Shown one piece after another: positions 15,087 to 22,856 of a DNA stretch of 34,031 nucleotides (the stretch's first letter is position 1; each line of letters opens with the position of its first letter). The stretch is from a virus, in the IMG/VR virus record IMGVR_UViG_3300038461_000342, positions 1-34,031 of that record; one strand, 5' to 3'. The notes under the pieces were generated by a model. It was not told where the DNA came from, searched no databases, and saw only the letters and a program-made list of their open reading frames with translations. The position numbers and the translations under genes are program-made.

Positions 15087-16958
15087 TTAATATCTTTTAG
15101 CTTTTGTAATAGCTTTATTTATTTCATCATATCCTAATGTTCCTAATGCAGTAAGTGTTCCCCCAACAGCGGCAGTTCTTTTAGGAGGAACAAGTGATTT
15201 TTGACTATACGAATTTATCATATAGGCACTTGGAAGTATTACTGCACCAGCACCAATGCCAAGCCCTAAAGCATTAGCCATTGAAGCGTATTTTTGTATA
15301 TGACCAGAAAAATTTGTATCTTGTAAAATATCTTCATATTCATTGGCTGGTCTTGTAATATATGGATCTAATCTTGCTGCATTACCAATCATTCGATTCA
15401 TTAATTCAACCATTACTCCTCCTCCAATTATATTTCGAAGCCATGGTTTATTAATGAAAATTTCTGCAACTCTTTTAGGGCTATATCCGGCAGCTTTTAA
15501 TTTTAACCCAGCATAAATAGCCGCTAATCCACCAAGAGCTGCTAATTCAACAGGTAATTTTGATGTTTGTATAAGAGACCCAGTTCCAGGACCTTGTTGC
15601 AACCAATAATCATTATTATTAATAACACTTTCAATTCCATTTGACTCAGCATATTTTTCAAGAGTTTTTTGCATCCTTGCATCTAAGAAAGTAGGAAAGG
15701 CACTTCTTTTTTCAATATACGGCATTAATGCTCTTGCAATAACATCATTAAATAATTTATCATTAATATCAATATCTGCGGATTGTTCTACAGGCTCCTG
15801 ACTATCAAAACACATATTATTTTGATCTAAATAATTTGCTATATCAGGGCGTTTAATTGCTATAATAATAATTCTTTGAGTTTCTACTGGCTTAGGATGA
15901 ATACCAAGGCCGAATAAAGTAGAGAATATATTGTTTAGCGGAAAAGTGGAAGCAATGGGATCAAGAATAGAATTTGGTATTCTTGGTTCTTCAGCTATAG
16001 TTCTTTGCATTGTAGCGTCAATAGCTTTTTTTAATGCATCAGATTTGGGAATAGCGACAATTTCACCGTCCTTGGACTTATCATTACTTAAAGCATCTCC
16101 ACCAAGTTCTTTATCTATTTCACTTTTCTTTCCAAAAGCTGATAATTTATCAATCATTATATCTGTAATTCCAAAGGAATCTGCCATATCTATACCTGAT
16201 ATTACTGCACATCTGGAAGCTGCTTTTCCTAATATATAAGACGTTCTATCCGCCCCAATCCATACCTTGCTAATATCAAAAAATCTTGGAAAATCATTAA
16301 TAGCAAAAACAACTGTACCAGGGAGAATGAGTTTTCCAGTCTCTCTTGACCATTGTCTCGCAAGATCGTCAGTGACAAGGGCTCTTAAATAATTCTTTAA
16401 ATGTTTACAATACGCTTCTCTTGTAGAGGATTTATTGTCACAAATATTACATCTATCAAATTTTACTTTTGCTCCCATTGATACACTGACATTATCACCA
16501 TTTTCAAGAGCCGCTATAATATCACCGCCTTTAACTCTATCAATACCAACTATAAGTTCAACTCTTTTAAGCTTATCATTCCAATGGGAAAAAATGATAT
16601 CGCCAAAAGAATTTTTAGGATCTTTATTAACATGATGCTTAAATAATTTTGCATAATATTCAAAAGTTTTATATCCATAATCCTGATCCGTTCCCATATC
16701 ACTCCGTAACGAAAGATGCCTTAATCCTTTTTCAGGAAAGGCATCTCCATTACGGTTGCTTCCCCAAACCTCATATGAACCAAGAGCATTGATTACAACA
16801 TAATAATATTCTGGAACCCTCTTCATAGCTATGATTACTTTCATAAGCTCTGGAGAATAGCCAGGAGAAGCTAATTTAGTAAGTGGTGATTCGGGATTAA
16901 TGGGTATGATATGTTGACCATACTCATCAATAGAATCAAATTCAAAATATTTAATCAT
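15087..16958 (-). CDS. putative prohead maturation protease with Zn motif and hydrophobic C-terminus
   Basis: 623 residues. GSNRNGDAFPEKGLR (66-80), LFKHHVNKDPKNSFG (105-119), RVELIVGIDR (132-141) and NVSVSMGAKV (156-165) follow the order of herpes/HK97-type head proteases; H109 and S160 are the best catalytic candidates. A Cys/His cluster follows (C170-x2-C173, C184, H186), then FAINDFPRFFDISKVW. This first ~270 residues is the recognisable part. The remaining half is unusual: an Asp/Lys-rich linker, then hydrophobic glycine/alanine-rich segments around 470-490, 515-530 and 565-590. It is placed upstream of scaffold and capsid genes, as proteases usually are. The C-terminal half could be released on maturation; its role is unknown. 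Confidence 0.6.
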   Translation of the reverse strand: MIKYFEFDSIDEYGQHIIPINPESPLTKLASPGYSPELMKVIIAMKRVPEYYYVVINALGSYEVWGSNRNGDAFPEKGLRHLSLRSDMGTDQDYGYKTFEYYAKLFKHHVNKDPKNSFGDIIFSHWNDKLKRVELIVGIDRVKGGDIIAALENGDNVSVSMGAKVKFDRCNICDNKSSTREAYCKHLKNYLRALVTDDLARQWSRETGKLILPGTVVFAINDFPRFFDISKVWIGADRTSYILGKAASRCAVISGIDMADSFGITDIMIDKLSAFGKKSEIDKELGGDALSNDKSKDGEIVAIPKSDALKKAIDATMQRTIAEEPRIPNSILDPIASTFPLNNIFSTLFGLGIHPKPVETQRIIIIAIKRPDIANYLDQNNMCFDSQEPVEQSADIDINDKLFNDVIARALMPYIEKRSAFPTFLDARMQKTLEKYAESNGIESVINNNDYWLQQGPGTGSLIQTSKLPVELAALGGLAAIYAGLKLKAAGYSPKRVAEIFINKPWLRNIIGGGVMVELMNRMIGNAARLDPYITRPANEYEDILQDTNFSGHIQKYASMANALGLGIGAGAVILPSAYMINSYSQKSLVPPKRTAAVGGTLTALGTLGYDEINKAITKAKRY

Positions 16959-16979
16959 TTTAATTTTCTAAAATATTTA

Positions 16980-17252
16980 TTAACTTGGATCTACAAATTT
17001 TTTAAGTAATGTATAATACTGTTTTCGTTTTGGGTTATCTTCCTCATTTAAATGATCTTCAGCAATAGATTCATATATCTTTTTATGAGGCATTGTAATT
17101 TTACCATCTTTAATACTAGCCTGTATTTTTTTCACTGTAGGCAAATGTTCTTTTTCAACCTCAATGCCTCGCTCAAGTTGAGATTCTTCATTAGAAAGTT
17201 TTTGAAGTTCATCTATAAAAGCATCTTGAACTATTTTTTCAAGGTTAATCAT
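16980..17252 (-). CDS. small KIA-peptide protein
   Basis: 90 residues. It starts MINLEKIVQDAFIDELQKLS, a near-ideal copy of the recurring peptide at the N-terminus. The rest is a charged, soluble helical body (ERGIEVEKEHLPTVKKIQAS) with no membrane segment, unlike most family members. It overlaps the upstream gene's stop by four bases (17249-17252). With its neighbours it forms a leftward operon feeding into the protease gene. It is probably carried into the prohead by the N-terminal peptide; that targeting role is inferred from the repeated pattern, and no function is known for the body. Confidence 0.65.
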   Translation of the reverse strand: MINLEKIVQDAFIDELQKLSNEESQLERGIEVEKEHLPTVKKIQASIKDGKITMPHKKIYESIAEDHLNEEDNPKRKQYYTLLKKFVDPS

Positions 17253-17743
17253 TTTGCACCAATTCCTGCAAAAGCTTCTGGATGTGTTTTATGAATTTTT
17301 TTAATAAGCTTTTTCAACCCTTTTTCAGATGCCAATTTATTTAACTCTTCAATGAAAGCTTTATCAGTAATTTCATCAGACGCGGTTTTTTCGGGCAGAT
17401 GTTTACCCTTTGCTCTCTTTGCCCATTTTTCTGCTTTCCCTTTAGGAAGTTCCCCGCGTTCTTCAGCGGCAAAAGCCCAACGTTCTTGGCTCTTAGAAAC
17501 TGGATGAGTTTTCTTAGCTATTTTCTGAAGTTCATCTTTAAATGCATTCTCAGAAATTTCATCAAATGATAATTTGTTAATAGTAGTATTTCTTTGCCCC
17601 CCGCTTAAAGCTTTTCCAGCAAGAAGTCCGCCAGTTAAACCAATAGCTGCTTTCTGTCCTCCACCCAATCCCTGAAAAGCTTGACCAATTGGTTTTACAA
17701 AACTTTTAACAGCTCCGCCGATTTGAGATAATGGTAATGGCAT
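17249..17743 (-). CDS. glycine-rich protein with two internal KIA peptides
   Basis: 164 residues. A glycine/alanine-rich N-terminus (GLGGGQKAAIGLTGGLLAGK, 25-44) may be membrane-active. Two copies of the recurring peptide sit inside the protein: FDEISENAFKDELQKIA (60-76) and SDEITDKAFIEELNKLA (122-138), 62 residues apart. Between them is SKSQERWAFAAEERGELPKG (83-102), similar to the K-(S/N)-K-(A/S)-Q-x-R pattern of the 22108-22485 protein. Internal copies show the peptide can work as a repeated module. If it marks cleavage sites, this precursor would be cut into three pieces. The stop overlaps the next start (17249-17252). Confidence 0.65.
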   Translation of the reverse strand: MPLPLSQIGGAVKSFVKPIGQAFQGLGGGQKAAIGLTGGLLAGKALSGGQRNTTINKLSFDEISENAFKDELQKIAKKTHPVSKSQERWAFAAEERGELPKGKAEKWAKRAKGKHLPEKTASDEITDKAFIEELNKLASEKGLKKLIKKIHKTHPEAFAGIGAK

Positions 17744-17760
17744 ATTTGCTCCTTAATTAA

Positions 17761-18099
17761 TTAAACTAAAGGACGTTGTATTGGCCTGTACATTGGAGTA
17801 ACAGGTCTAGGTTTTATATTTCTTATTCGTTCCTGCATAAGTATATCATTCAATAAAGAATTTTGGCTATCAAGATGTACTGTTTGATCGGCTTGATTGG
17901 CGACAACTAAAGCTGGAAATAAAGATCTTCCAATCATATCAGCCGCAACAGTTCCACCAATAATACCTAGCGTTGTTTTAGGGTGTTCCCATGCAGCCTT
18001 TGCTCCCTTTGACACTAGTTTCCCAATAAGATTAAATGCATCAGCATTTTTCTCAAGGAAAAGTTCTTCTTTAAATGCTTTATAAGTTGTTTTAATCAT
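17761..18099 (-). CDS. KIA-peptide-related small membrane protein
   Basis: 112 residues from ATG 18099. The frame extends to a TTG at 18129 with two further ATGs, but starting at MIKTTYKAFKEELFLEKNA places the family peptide at the N-terminus as in its relatives; this start overlaps the upstream stop by 8 bases. The peptide here is degenerate (AFKEELFLEK). A glycine/alanine-containing hydrophobic segment (HPKTTLGIIGGTVAADMIG) is followed by a Pro/Arg-rich end (NIKPRPVTPMYRPIQRPL). A membrane-associated or virion-internal protein is the likely class. No named family was recognised. Confidence 0.55.
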   Translation of the reverse strand: MIKTTYKAFKEELFLEKNADAFNLIGKLVSKGAKAAWEHPKTTLGIIGGTVAADMIGRSLFPALVVANQADQTVHLDSQNSLLNDILMQERIRNIKPRPVTPMYRPIQRPLV

Positions 18100-18700
18100 T
18101 CCAGGACTGGTCATGTTCATATTTATCAAACTTTGGAGGTTGTGCTAATCCGCCAAGACCAGATTTTGCATATTCATATACAAGACTTTGTTGTGGCATT
18201 TCCATCCTGGCAAGATCTTGAACAAGTTTATGATCTACTCCACCAAATTCCAGCATTTTGTGAACAAGAGCACCGGCAACTAAAGGATTAGAAGCTGATC
18301 GTGGAGAAAATGTTTTAATAACTTCAAAATAATCTTTAATTTTATCCTGAGGATATTCAGTAAGAGCTGGAACTTTTTCATTCATAGTATTATAAGAATT
18401 CTCAATATCACGCTTTGATTTAAGATACTTATCTAATTCTACTCCAGCAAGAACTCCACCAGTAGCTACAGCGCCACCAGCGGCAATTTGTTTAGCAATT
18501 TCCCAAATACTTTTCATAAGATGTGGGGCACTACCATCCGCATCTATTAGTCCACCTAGTAGTGCTTCGGCATCAGGAATATGAATTGTCACACCGGCTG
18601 TTTTTTCTAATTCTGGAAGATTGTCATTTAAAAGTTTATACTCCTGCTCTGTAATTTGTTTCTTATCATATAAACTTTGTACAGCTTCTTTAATTAACAT
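18092..18700 (-). CDS. putative virion-internal protein with one hydrophobic segment
   Basis: 202 residues. A charged helical N-terminus (LIKEAVQSLYDKKQITEQEY) is followed by a helix-breaking region and a Gly/Ala hydrophobic stretch (IAAGGAVATGGVLAGVELDK, about 72-91) able to cross a membrane or insert transiently. The second half has a soluble helical core (SASNPLVAGALVHKMLEFGG, about 135-154) and ends in a charged tail. It lacks a clear KIA peptide, although ELEKTAG near residue 33 is similar. Its neighbours are all small glycine-rich proteins of the same strand, suggesting a shared role inside the head or in DNA delivery. No family was recognised. Confidence 0.55.
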   Translation of the reverse strand: MLIKEAVQSLYDKKQITEQEYKLLNDNLPELEKTAGVTIHIPDAEALLGGLIDADGSAPHLMKSIWEIAKQIAAGGAVATGGVLAGVELDKYLKSKRDIENSYNTMNEKVPALTEYPQDKIKDYFEVIKTFSPRSASNPLVAGALVHKMLEFGGVDHKLVQDLARMEMPQQSLVYEYAKSGLGGLAQPPKFDKYEHDQSWND

Positions 18701-18720
18701 AAATACTCCTTTTAATATAT

Positions 18721-18975
18721 CTAAAAACTGCCAATATTTTCACTTGTTCCTATACCTTTATCTAAAGGATTTTTTCGTAAAATATTTTGAGAAGGTTGAA
18801 TTGGTAATGGGGCATTTCCTCTTCCCAATTTCATAGCACTTTGTTTACCGGCATTATGAGCGCCTAATACAGATAAGCCGGCAAAACCCCCTCCTATTAC
18901 TCCTCCAATAATTTTACCAATACCAGCTATTTTTCTTAATTCATTTGAAAATGATTTAATATCTTGAATATTCAT
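18721..18975 (-). CDS. small KIA-peptide membrane protein
   Basis: 84 residues: MNIQDIKSFSNELRKIAGIG carries the peptide at the N-terminus, and it runs directly into a glycine-zipper hydrophobic segment (KIIGGVIGGGFAGLSVLGAH, about 21-40). The remaining half is polar with Pro/Gly/Asn (LPIQPSQNILRKNP). The arrangement peptide, glycine-rich membrane helix, polar tail is the commonest one among its relatives. Its start overlaps the stop of the upstream 231-residue gene by four bases (18972-18975). It may be an internal head protein that inserts in the host membrane on ejection; that is inference. Confidence 0.65.
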   Translation of the reverse strand: MNIQDIKSFSNELRKIAGIGKIIGGVIGGGFAGLSVLGAHNAGKQSAMKLGRGNAPLPIQPSQNILRKNPLDKGIGTSENIGSF

Positions 18976-19667
18976 TTCATACCTAATCTTTTTACTTCTT
19001 GTAATTCATTGCTATTTAATTCAGATGGTTGAATTTTTCCATGTAAAATATTATTTCTTAACATGGTAGTATAATTATATGGTTGTTTTTTCTTAAGATA
19101 ATCTATACCTTTATATGTTCCATATCCTGCCGCACCAATTGCTGTTCCCTTTACTGCTCCACCTAATATCTTTTCTCCAAGAGGAGCGTTTTTTTCTAAA
19201 GGAAAAAGTGATCTTGTTATTGCTTTAGCGCCGCTCCAAGTACTTTTTCCAGCAAATTCAGTAGCTTTGTCTAAAACTTTATTTATTAACTTTGCTTCTT
19301 TTGAAAAACCTTTTGGTATAGAAGCTTTAATATTAGACATTGTATGAAAAATATTTTTTACATGAATTCCAGGATCTGATTCTGGGAAGAAATGCTGCGT
19401 TAATTCATTTTCAAATTCTTTTAATTTTTGTTCCTGTTTATATTTTACAAGAGCATTGTGCAGTGGCAATGCACTAATCCCAAGTGCTAACCCAGCTATA
19501 GATGTAGGGATAGCTGATTTTAAAGGCCTTTTCATTAATGCAGCAGCTCCAACAGGAGCACCTCCCAAAAACGCTCCAAGACCTAATTGATGCCATGGAC
19601 CATATCCTATTTCTTTATCAGGAGTAATTGCTAATAATGGTTTTGTTAATATATGAGCGATATTCAT
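18972..19667 (-). CDS. putative membrane-active virion protein
   Basis: 231 residues. There are two main hydrophobic regions near the N-terminus (LGLGAFLGGAPVGAAALMKR and IPTSIAGLALGISALPLHNA, about 28-72) and a third glycine-rich one near 180-200 (ILGGAVKGTAIGAAGYGTYK). Between them lies a charged helical stretch (KYKQEQKLKEFENELTQHFF). No KIA peptide heads the protein, but it is coupled by overlap to the one downstream and lies in the same run. The Gly/Ala-rich helices suggest membrane insertion without a classical signal peptide. No family was recognised. Confidence 0.55.
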   Translation of the reverse strand: MNIAHILTKPLLAITPDKEIGYGPWHQLGLGAFLGGAPVGAAALMKRPLKSAIPTSIAGLALGISALPLHNALVKYKQEQKLKEFENELTQHFFPESDPGIHVKNIFHTMSNIKASIPKGFSKEAKLINKVLDKATEFAGKSTWSGAKAITRSLFPLEKNAPLGEKILGGAVKGTAIGAAGYGTYKGIDYLKKKQPYNYTTMLRNNILHGKIQPSELNSNELQEVKRLGMK

Positions 19668-19675
19668 TAGAATTG

Positions 19676-20665
19676 CTATTTCTTATTGTGATGCTGAGCG
19701 GCTGCATGACCAGCAAGGCCACCAGCTGCTACATCAAGCCCAAGTCCAATTCCCTGATTAGTAAGAATATCTTTTTTATGAGTTACAATATATTTACCAT
19801 AATCTTTAATTTGCTGAGGCAATTTTGTAACAACTTTAGGAATTGCTGCAGTTTTTTCAATTGCTTGATCAAACATGTCAATTGTTGCTTTAACATTTTT
19901 ACACATCTCGTGTAATGCAGCAACTTTTTCAATACCAACTATATAATCCATTGATGGTTCTAAAAGTTTAGACTCTTTATTAATTGCAAGAGATGACATT
20001 TTAGTTAATTCTTCATTTACAGTATATCCATTATTTTTTAATTCAGTTGAAATAAGATCATAAGCTCTTGCGATTTTAATCATTTCAAAACCAGAATCTT
20101 TTACATGCCGCATAGCTATCTTAGCCATATCAGCAATTGAGTCACCTTGAGCAACAAGAAGTTTAGAATCATTAAATAATCTTCCAAAGGCCTCTTTAGC
20201 ATCATCTTCAGAGGCGACTTTGATAGTTTCAAGACTATTTAATAAAGCCTCAAATTTATGTTTTCCATATTGCAACTCATCTAGTGATGCTAATTTCTTT
20301 TGCTGAAAGTCAACTTGACTCAGCGCTTCTTTTTTAGCTCTATCAAAAGCTAACTGCGTTTTGAATCCTTTCGGAACAAGCTTATATTCTTTCATGTCAT
20401 TCTCACTTTTTTGAAGTTTATCTGATATTTGACTATAATCTGCTAATTCAAATTGAATGTTAGCTTTATTGATAGAAGGATCATTAAACAATGAAAGATA
20501 AACATTTTGATTTGCTAATTCACATATTCTTTTTACTATTTCAGAATTAAAACCTTCATTACTTGATCTTAAAAAAATAGAATCATTCATACTAATATGA
20601 TTAAGCAGGTAATCTTCGGATACCAAATGTGCAGCTTCTTTAATTTTATCTGCTAAATCAGACAT
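19676..20665 (-). CDS. helical virion-internal candidate
   Basis: 329 residues, mostly predicted helix. SDLADKIKEAAHLVSEDYLL opens the protein; ICELANQNVYLSLFNDPSIN (about 47-66) looks like a folded core. Several KIA-like turns occur (GFEMIKIARAYD, IADMAKIAMRHV, EKVAALHEM). The C-terminus ends in a glycine/alanine segment (IGLGLDVAAGGLAGHAAAQH) and a basic tip. It is the largest gene of the 16980-21564 run and may be the scaffold or carrier for the smaller ones. Its size and helicity recall inner-body or core proteins of large phages, but no homology was recognised, so this remains inference. Confidence 0.55.
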   Translation of the reverse strand: MSDLADKIKEAAHLVSEDYLLNHISMNDSIFLRSSNEGFNSEIVKRICELANQNVYLSLFNDPSINKANIQFELADYSQISDKLQKSENDMKEYKLVPKGFKTQLAFDRAKKEALSQVDFQQKKLASLDELQYGKHKFEALLNSLETIKVASEDDAKEAFGRLFNDSKLLVAQGDSIADMAKIAMRHVKDSGFEMIKIARAYDLISTELKNNGYTVNEELTKMSSLAINKESKLLEPSMDYIVGIEKVAALHEMCKNVKATIDMFDQAIEKTAAIPKVVTKLPQQIKDYGKYIVTHKKDILTNQGIGLGLDVAAGGLAGHAAAQHHNKK

Positions 20666-20668
20666 TTA

Positions 20669-21358
20669 TTATCCAAACATAGGCCCTTGAGAAGAGGGGC
20701 CCTCTCCAGAAAATGATGCATTCATCGCAGGATCCATTGTGAGTCCTCCCCAAACAGTTCCAGCTCCAAGAATTCCTGCGCCTAACGCCACTCCACCTGC
20801 CGCGCCTTTAGCTACATTACCGGCAGTGCGCCATCCTTGACGATATTGTGGCTTTCCAGAATTGGGACTCATCACTACTTGTCCTTTTTGTGGGGTCGCT
20901 ATAGGATGACCAGTATTTGGATCTGTAATTGGAGTAGCAGCACGTTTTGATGCCTCAATTCTTTTAACTCCTGGTTTTAGTGGAGTATCTTTCTCAGCAT
21001 TAAGTACTTTTTGAGAGTCGGCAGCCCAACCTGTTTTCCCGATAGATTTTCTTTCAATAGTTGGTTCTAAAAGTGGTTGTCCTGTTTTAAGATTCATAAG
21101 GGGTTTTTGCGTTCCAGGCCTCATTACTGGATTTTTGCCAAAAAATACATTTTCAGCGCCTTTTTGAAATTTTGAAAGCCCCCTCATCACTCCACCCTGA
21201 ATTGATGGTGCTCCCATATAACTACTTTTTCCAGCAAGGGTATGTGCTATAGGAGATATCATTGAAGCTACTGCATGTTCTGCAGGAGCGGGGACTGGAA
21301 GCGCTATTTTAATCATCTCAGTATTGAATGATTGTAATGAAGCTATTTTAATATGCAT
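20669..21358 (-). CDS. KIA-peptide protein with Pro/Gly-rich body
   Basis: 229 residues, beginning MHIKIASLQSFNTEMIKIAL, a variant of the recurring peptide. The long middle is basic and rich in Pro, Gly, Lys and Thr (KTGQPLLEPTIERKS, GVKRIEASKRAATPITDPNT), probably extended rather than folded. A glycine/alanine hydrophobic segment near the end (GAAGGVALGAGILGAGTVWG, about 187-206) precedes a polar tail ending SSQGPMFG. Three bases separate it from the next gene. It could be an internal head protein binding DNA through its basic middle and membrane through its tail; both are inferred. No family was recognised. Confidence 0.6.
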   Translation of the reverse strand: MHIKIASLQSFNTEMIKIALPVPAPAEHAVASMISPIAHTLAGKSSYMGAPSIQGGVMRGLSKFQKGAENVFFGKNPVMRPGTQKPLMNLKTGQPLLEPTIERKSIGKTGWAADSQKVLNAEKDTPLKPGVKRIEASKRAATPITDPNTGHPIATPQKGQVVMSPNSGKPQYRQGWRTAGNVAKGAAGGVALGAGILGAGTVWGGLTMDPAMNASFSGEGPSSQGPMFG

Positions 21359-21372
21359 ATTTTTCCTTTTAT

Positions 21373-21564
21373 TTACACAACGCCTACAGGAGCTTCAACT
21401 TTACTAATTCGATTTACTATAGAATTTCTTATTTTTCCACCAATTGAAACACCTTTTAAACCAGGTTTTCTTAATATAGCATTAAGAGATGGCTTTACAA
21501 CGCTAGGACTCATTGCGATTTTTATGATTTCTTGCTTAAAGTAAGGTAGGAATTTTTGTATCAT
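21373..21564 (-). CDS. small KIA-peptide basic protein, first gene of the leftward run
   Basis: 63 residues, starting MIQKFLPYFKQEIIKIAMSP, with the peptide degenerate (YFKQEIIKIA). The body is strongly basic (SLNAILRKPGLKGVSIGGKI, ISKVEAPVGVV) with no acidic patch, so nucleic-acid contact is possible. It is the first gene of the 16980-21564 operon, with a TATAAT box on the minus strand at 21581-21576 about 12 bases before the ATG. That distance would leave almost no leader, so the box may not be the only promoter. Its function is unknown. Confidence 0.55.
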   Translation of the reverse strand: MIQKFLPYFKQEIIKIAMSPSVVKPSLNAILRKPGLKGVSIGGKIRNSIVNRISKVEAPVGVV

Positions 21565-21652
21565 AATATATATAAATTATAATATGTTTTAATTAAATAA
21601 GGAAGACCTATTTAGAATATAATTAAAATGATGTTTTTTATCAAATAATTAG

Positions 21653-21681
21653 TTGAAAGACAAAATCTTATATGCTATATT
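21653..21681 (+). promoter_or_regulatory. sigma70-like promoter for the 137-residue protein
   Basis: TTGAAA (21653-21658) and TATATT (21676-21681) are separated by 17 bases, an optimal spacing. The start codon follows 29 bases later after a GGGGTGG ribosome site. This differs from the repeated plus-strand promoter pattern seen at 22512, 22733 and 28091. Confidence 0.65.
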
Positions 21682-21710
21682 ATTAATACACATTAACCAG
21701 GGGTGGCTCA

Positions 21711-22124
21711 ATGTCAACAGAATACAATTTCCAAACAGATCTTGAAAATTCTATCAACAATGCTGATCCAAAACTCAACAAAAAAGAGCTTTTGGAAGAT
21801 ATTTTTAAAATTTATGTTGCAAAAATGTTCGAAATAGCTATTAAAAAAAGCAAAACTCCTGATCGCCTTCCATATGACGCCTTGGTCGAGATAAAACGCA
21901 ATCTCATTAGTGAGTTCAGAAAAGCTTCTCTTGAAATGATACAAATGTCAGTTGAAAAATACGAAGAACTGTTTGAAAAAACAGTTCAAGAGATCGTTAA
22001 TGATGCCGGATTAGCGCATAAAGGTGAAGATAGTATGATAATTCAATCAAAACTTGATATAAATAGACCTGCATATCAGCAAACACACAAAACTACACCA
22101 TCAGGTCTTATTTTGCCCAATTAA
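21711..22124 (+). CDS. small helical protein of unknown function
   Basis: 137 residues. It is acidic/basic mixed and strongly helical from about residue 20 to 100 (LNKKELLEDIFKIYVAKMFE, SVEKYEELFEKTVQEIVNDA), ending with a polar tail (QQTHKTTPSGLILPN). It has its own sigma70-like promoter. It faces the minus-strand gene at 22108-22485 and their 3' ends overlap by 17 bases, so transcription is convergent and no terminator separates them. No family was recognised. A DNA-binding or regulatory role for a lone plus-strand gene among late genes is possible but not shown. Confidence 0.7.
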   Translation: MSTEYNFQTDLENSINNADPKLNKKELLEDIFKIYVAKMFEIAIKKSKTPDRLPYDALVEIKRNLISEFRKASLEMIQMSVEKYEELFEKTVQEIVNDAGLAHKGEDSMIIQSKLDINRPAYQQTHKTTPSGLILPN

Positions 22125-22485
22125 CAATAGTAACACCCAATTCCCAACCCATTGACGCCTGTTTTTGCATAGGCATTTTTGATGCTTTTTCTCTTTTAGC
22201 CACTCTTTTAGATATAACATCCTGGACTAATGGAGCAGTCTGTCTTGATTCCAACTCTACTTCTGGTACGGGTGGAGCTTTATCAGGGTTAAATAGTTTT
22301 TTTGCTATTTTTACGAACTCTGGAGATTGTATAAAATTGATATCAAATGCTTTTTTGGAATGTTCGGGTAGGGATTTTGGATTTGGAGTATGTTTAGCCC
22401 ACTCTTCACAGTTCCAACTACCAGCTGTACCGGCATTTTTCTTCGCAAAACAAGCTCTCATCTGGGCTTTATTTTTAAATGGCAT
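22108..22485 (-). CDS. small protein with K-x-KAQ N-terminal motif
   Basis: 125 residues; a GGGAGGA site precedes ATG 22485. The N-terminus (MPFKNKAQMRACFAKKNAGT, then SWNCEEWAKHTP and PKSLPEH) follows a pattern I associate with phage virion-associated proteins that begin F-K-x-K-A-Q-x-R. A KIA-like turn (SPEFVKIAKKLFN) follows near residue 55, then a Glu/Arg-rich region and a basic tail (SKRVAKREKASKMPMQKQAS). It carries two Cys (12 and 25) but no complete zinc motif. The stop overlaps the convergent plus-strand gene. Packaging in the particle is inferred from the motifs. Confidence 0.6.
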   Translation of the reverse strand: MPFKNKAQMRACFAKKNAGTAGSWNCEEWAKHTPNPKSLPEHSKKAFDINFIQSPEFVKIAKKLFNPDKAPPVPEVELESRQTAPLVQDVISKRVAKREKASKMPMQKQASMGWELGVTIVNWAK

Positions 22486-22511
22486 AAAATCCTCCCTTTT
22501 TTATAATATAA

Positions 22512-22548
22512 GTTATTTATAACGGTTATATGGTATAACAATTAAGGA
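22512..22548 (+). promoter_or_regulatory. copy 1 of a repeated phage promoter pattern
   Basis: GTTATTTATA at 22512 followed by TTATATGGTATAAC (22526-22539) matches the layout of the copies at 22733 and 28091, with the same 23-base distance from GTTATT to ATAAC. The -10 region reads CAATTA instead of TATAAT, so this copy should be weaker or differently controlled. It precedes the 28-residue ORF at 22579. Confidence 0.6.
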
Positions 22549-22578
22549 CATTTTAATCACTTGTCTATGGAGGATTTT

Positions 22579-22665
22579 ATGAAAACGATTATAAGAGGCT
22601 TTTTTATCATCGGTGCCAGTCTGATTATGTTAATAATCATCAATATATTGACAGAATCAGACTGA
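22579..22665 (+). CDS. 28-residue membrane microprotein
   Basis: MKTIIRGFFIIGASLIMLII begins this 28-residue ORF, which continues INILTESD before TGA. A GGAGGA ribosome site is well placed (22569-22574), and a promoter copy lies upstream at 22512. It is nearly a single hydrophobic helix with a Lys/Arg at the start and acidic end, so an N-in single-pass orientation is likely. Tiny membrane proteins near phage lysis or superinfection genes are common, but no such function can be assigned. A short hairpin (22685-22707) follows. It could also be a chance ORF, though the ribosome site argues against that. Confidence 0.55.
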   Translation: MKTIIRGFFIIGASLIMLIIINILTESD

Positions 22666-22684
22666 GGCGGGTGAGAATAGGGAG

Positions 22685-22710
22685 GGGTAGGTCTTGGTTG
22701 TCTACCCTTT
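22685..22710 (+). terminator. weak hairpin after the 28-residue ORF
   Basis: GGGTAG (22685-22690) pairs with CTACCC (22702-22707) around 11 bases and is followed by only three T residues. It could partly terminate the first microprotein transcript. Confidence 0.4.
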
Positions 22711-22732
22711 CCTTACCCTTTCCTGCTCAATT

Positions 22733-22769
22733 GTTATTTTTACCCATTATGTGGTATAACTATAATGTA
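22733..22769 (+). promoter_or_regulatory. copy 2 of a repeated phage promoter pattern
   Basis: GTTATTTTTA (22733-22742), then ATTAT-x-TG and ATAACTATAATGTA (22756-22769). The segment holds a perfect TATAAT (22761-22766). It is identical to the copy at 28091-28127 in both blocks and in spacing. It drives the 54-residue ORF at 22857; a 7-bp hairpin (GGCTGTC with GACAGTC, about 22793-22818) lies in the leader. Confidence 0.8.
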
Positions 22770-22856
22770 CTGGGCAATAATGCTTAGTATGTGGCTGTCT
22801 GGTGGTGGCTGGACAGTCATATAAGACTTTCACGTCAAAAATAAGGAGTCACATTT

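Noticed and set aside
15087-16958. Portal protein
   Set aside because: Length and position would allow it, but the H-H-V-N-K-D-P and V-S-M-G elements and the Cys/His cluster fit a head protease better. No other portal candidate was found in the window.
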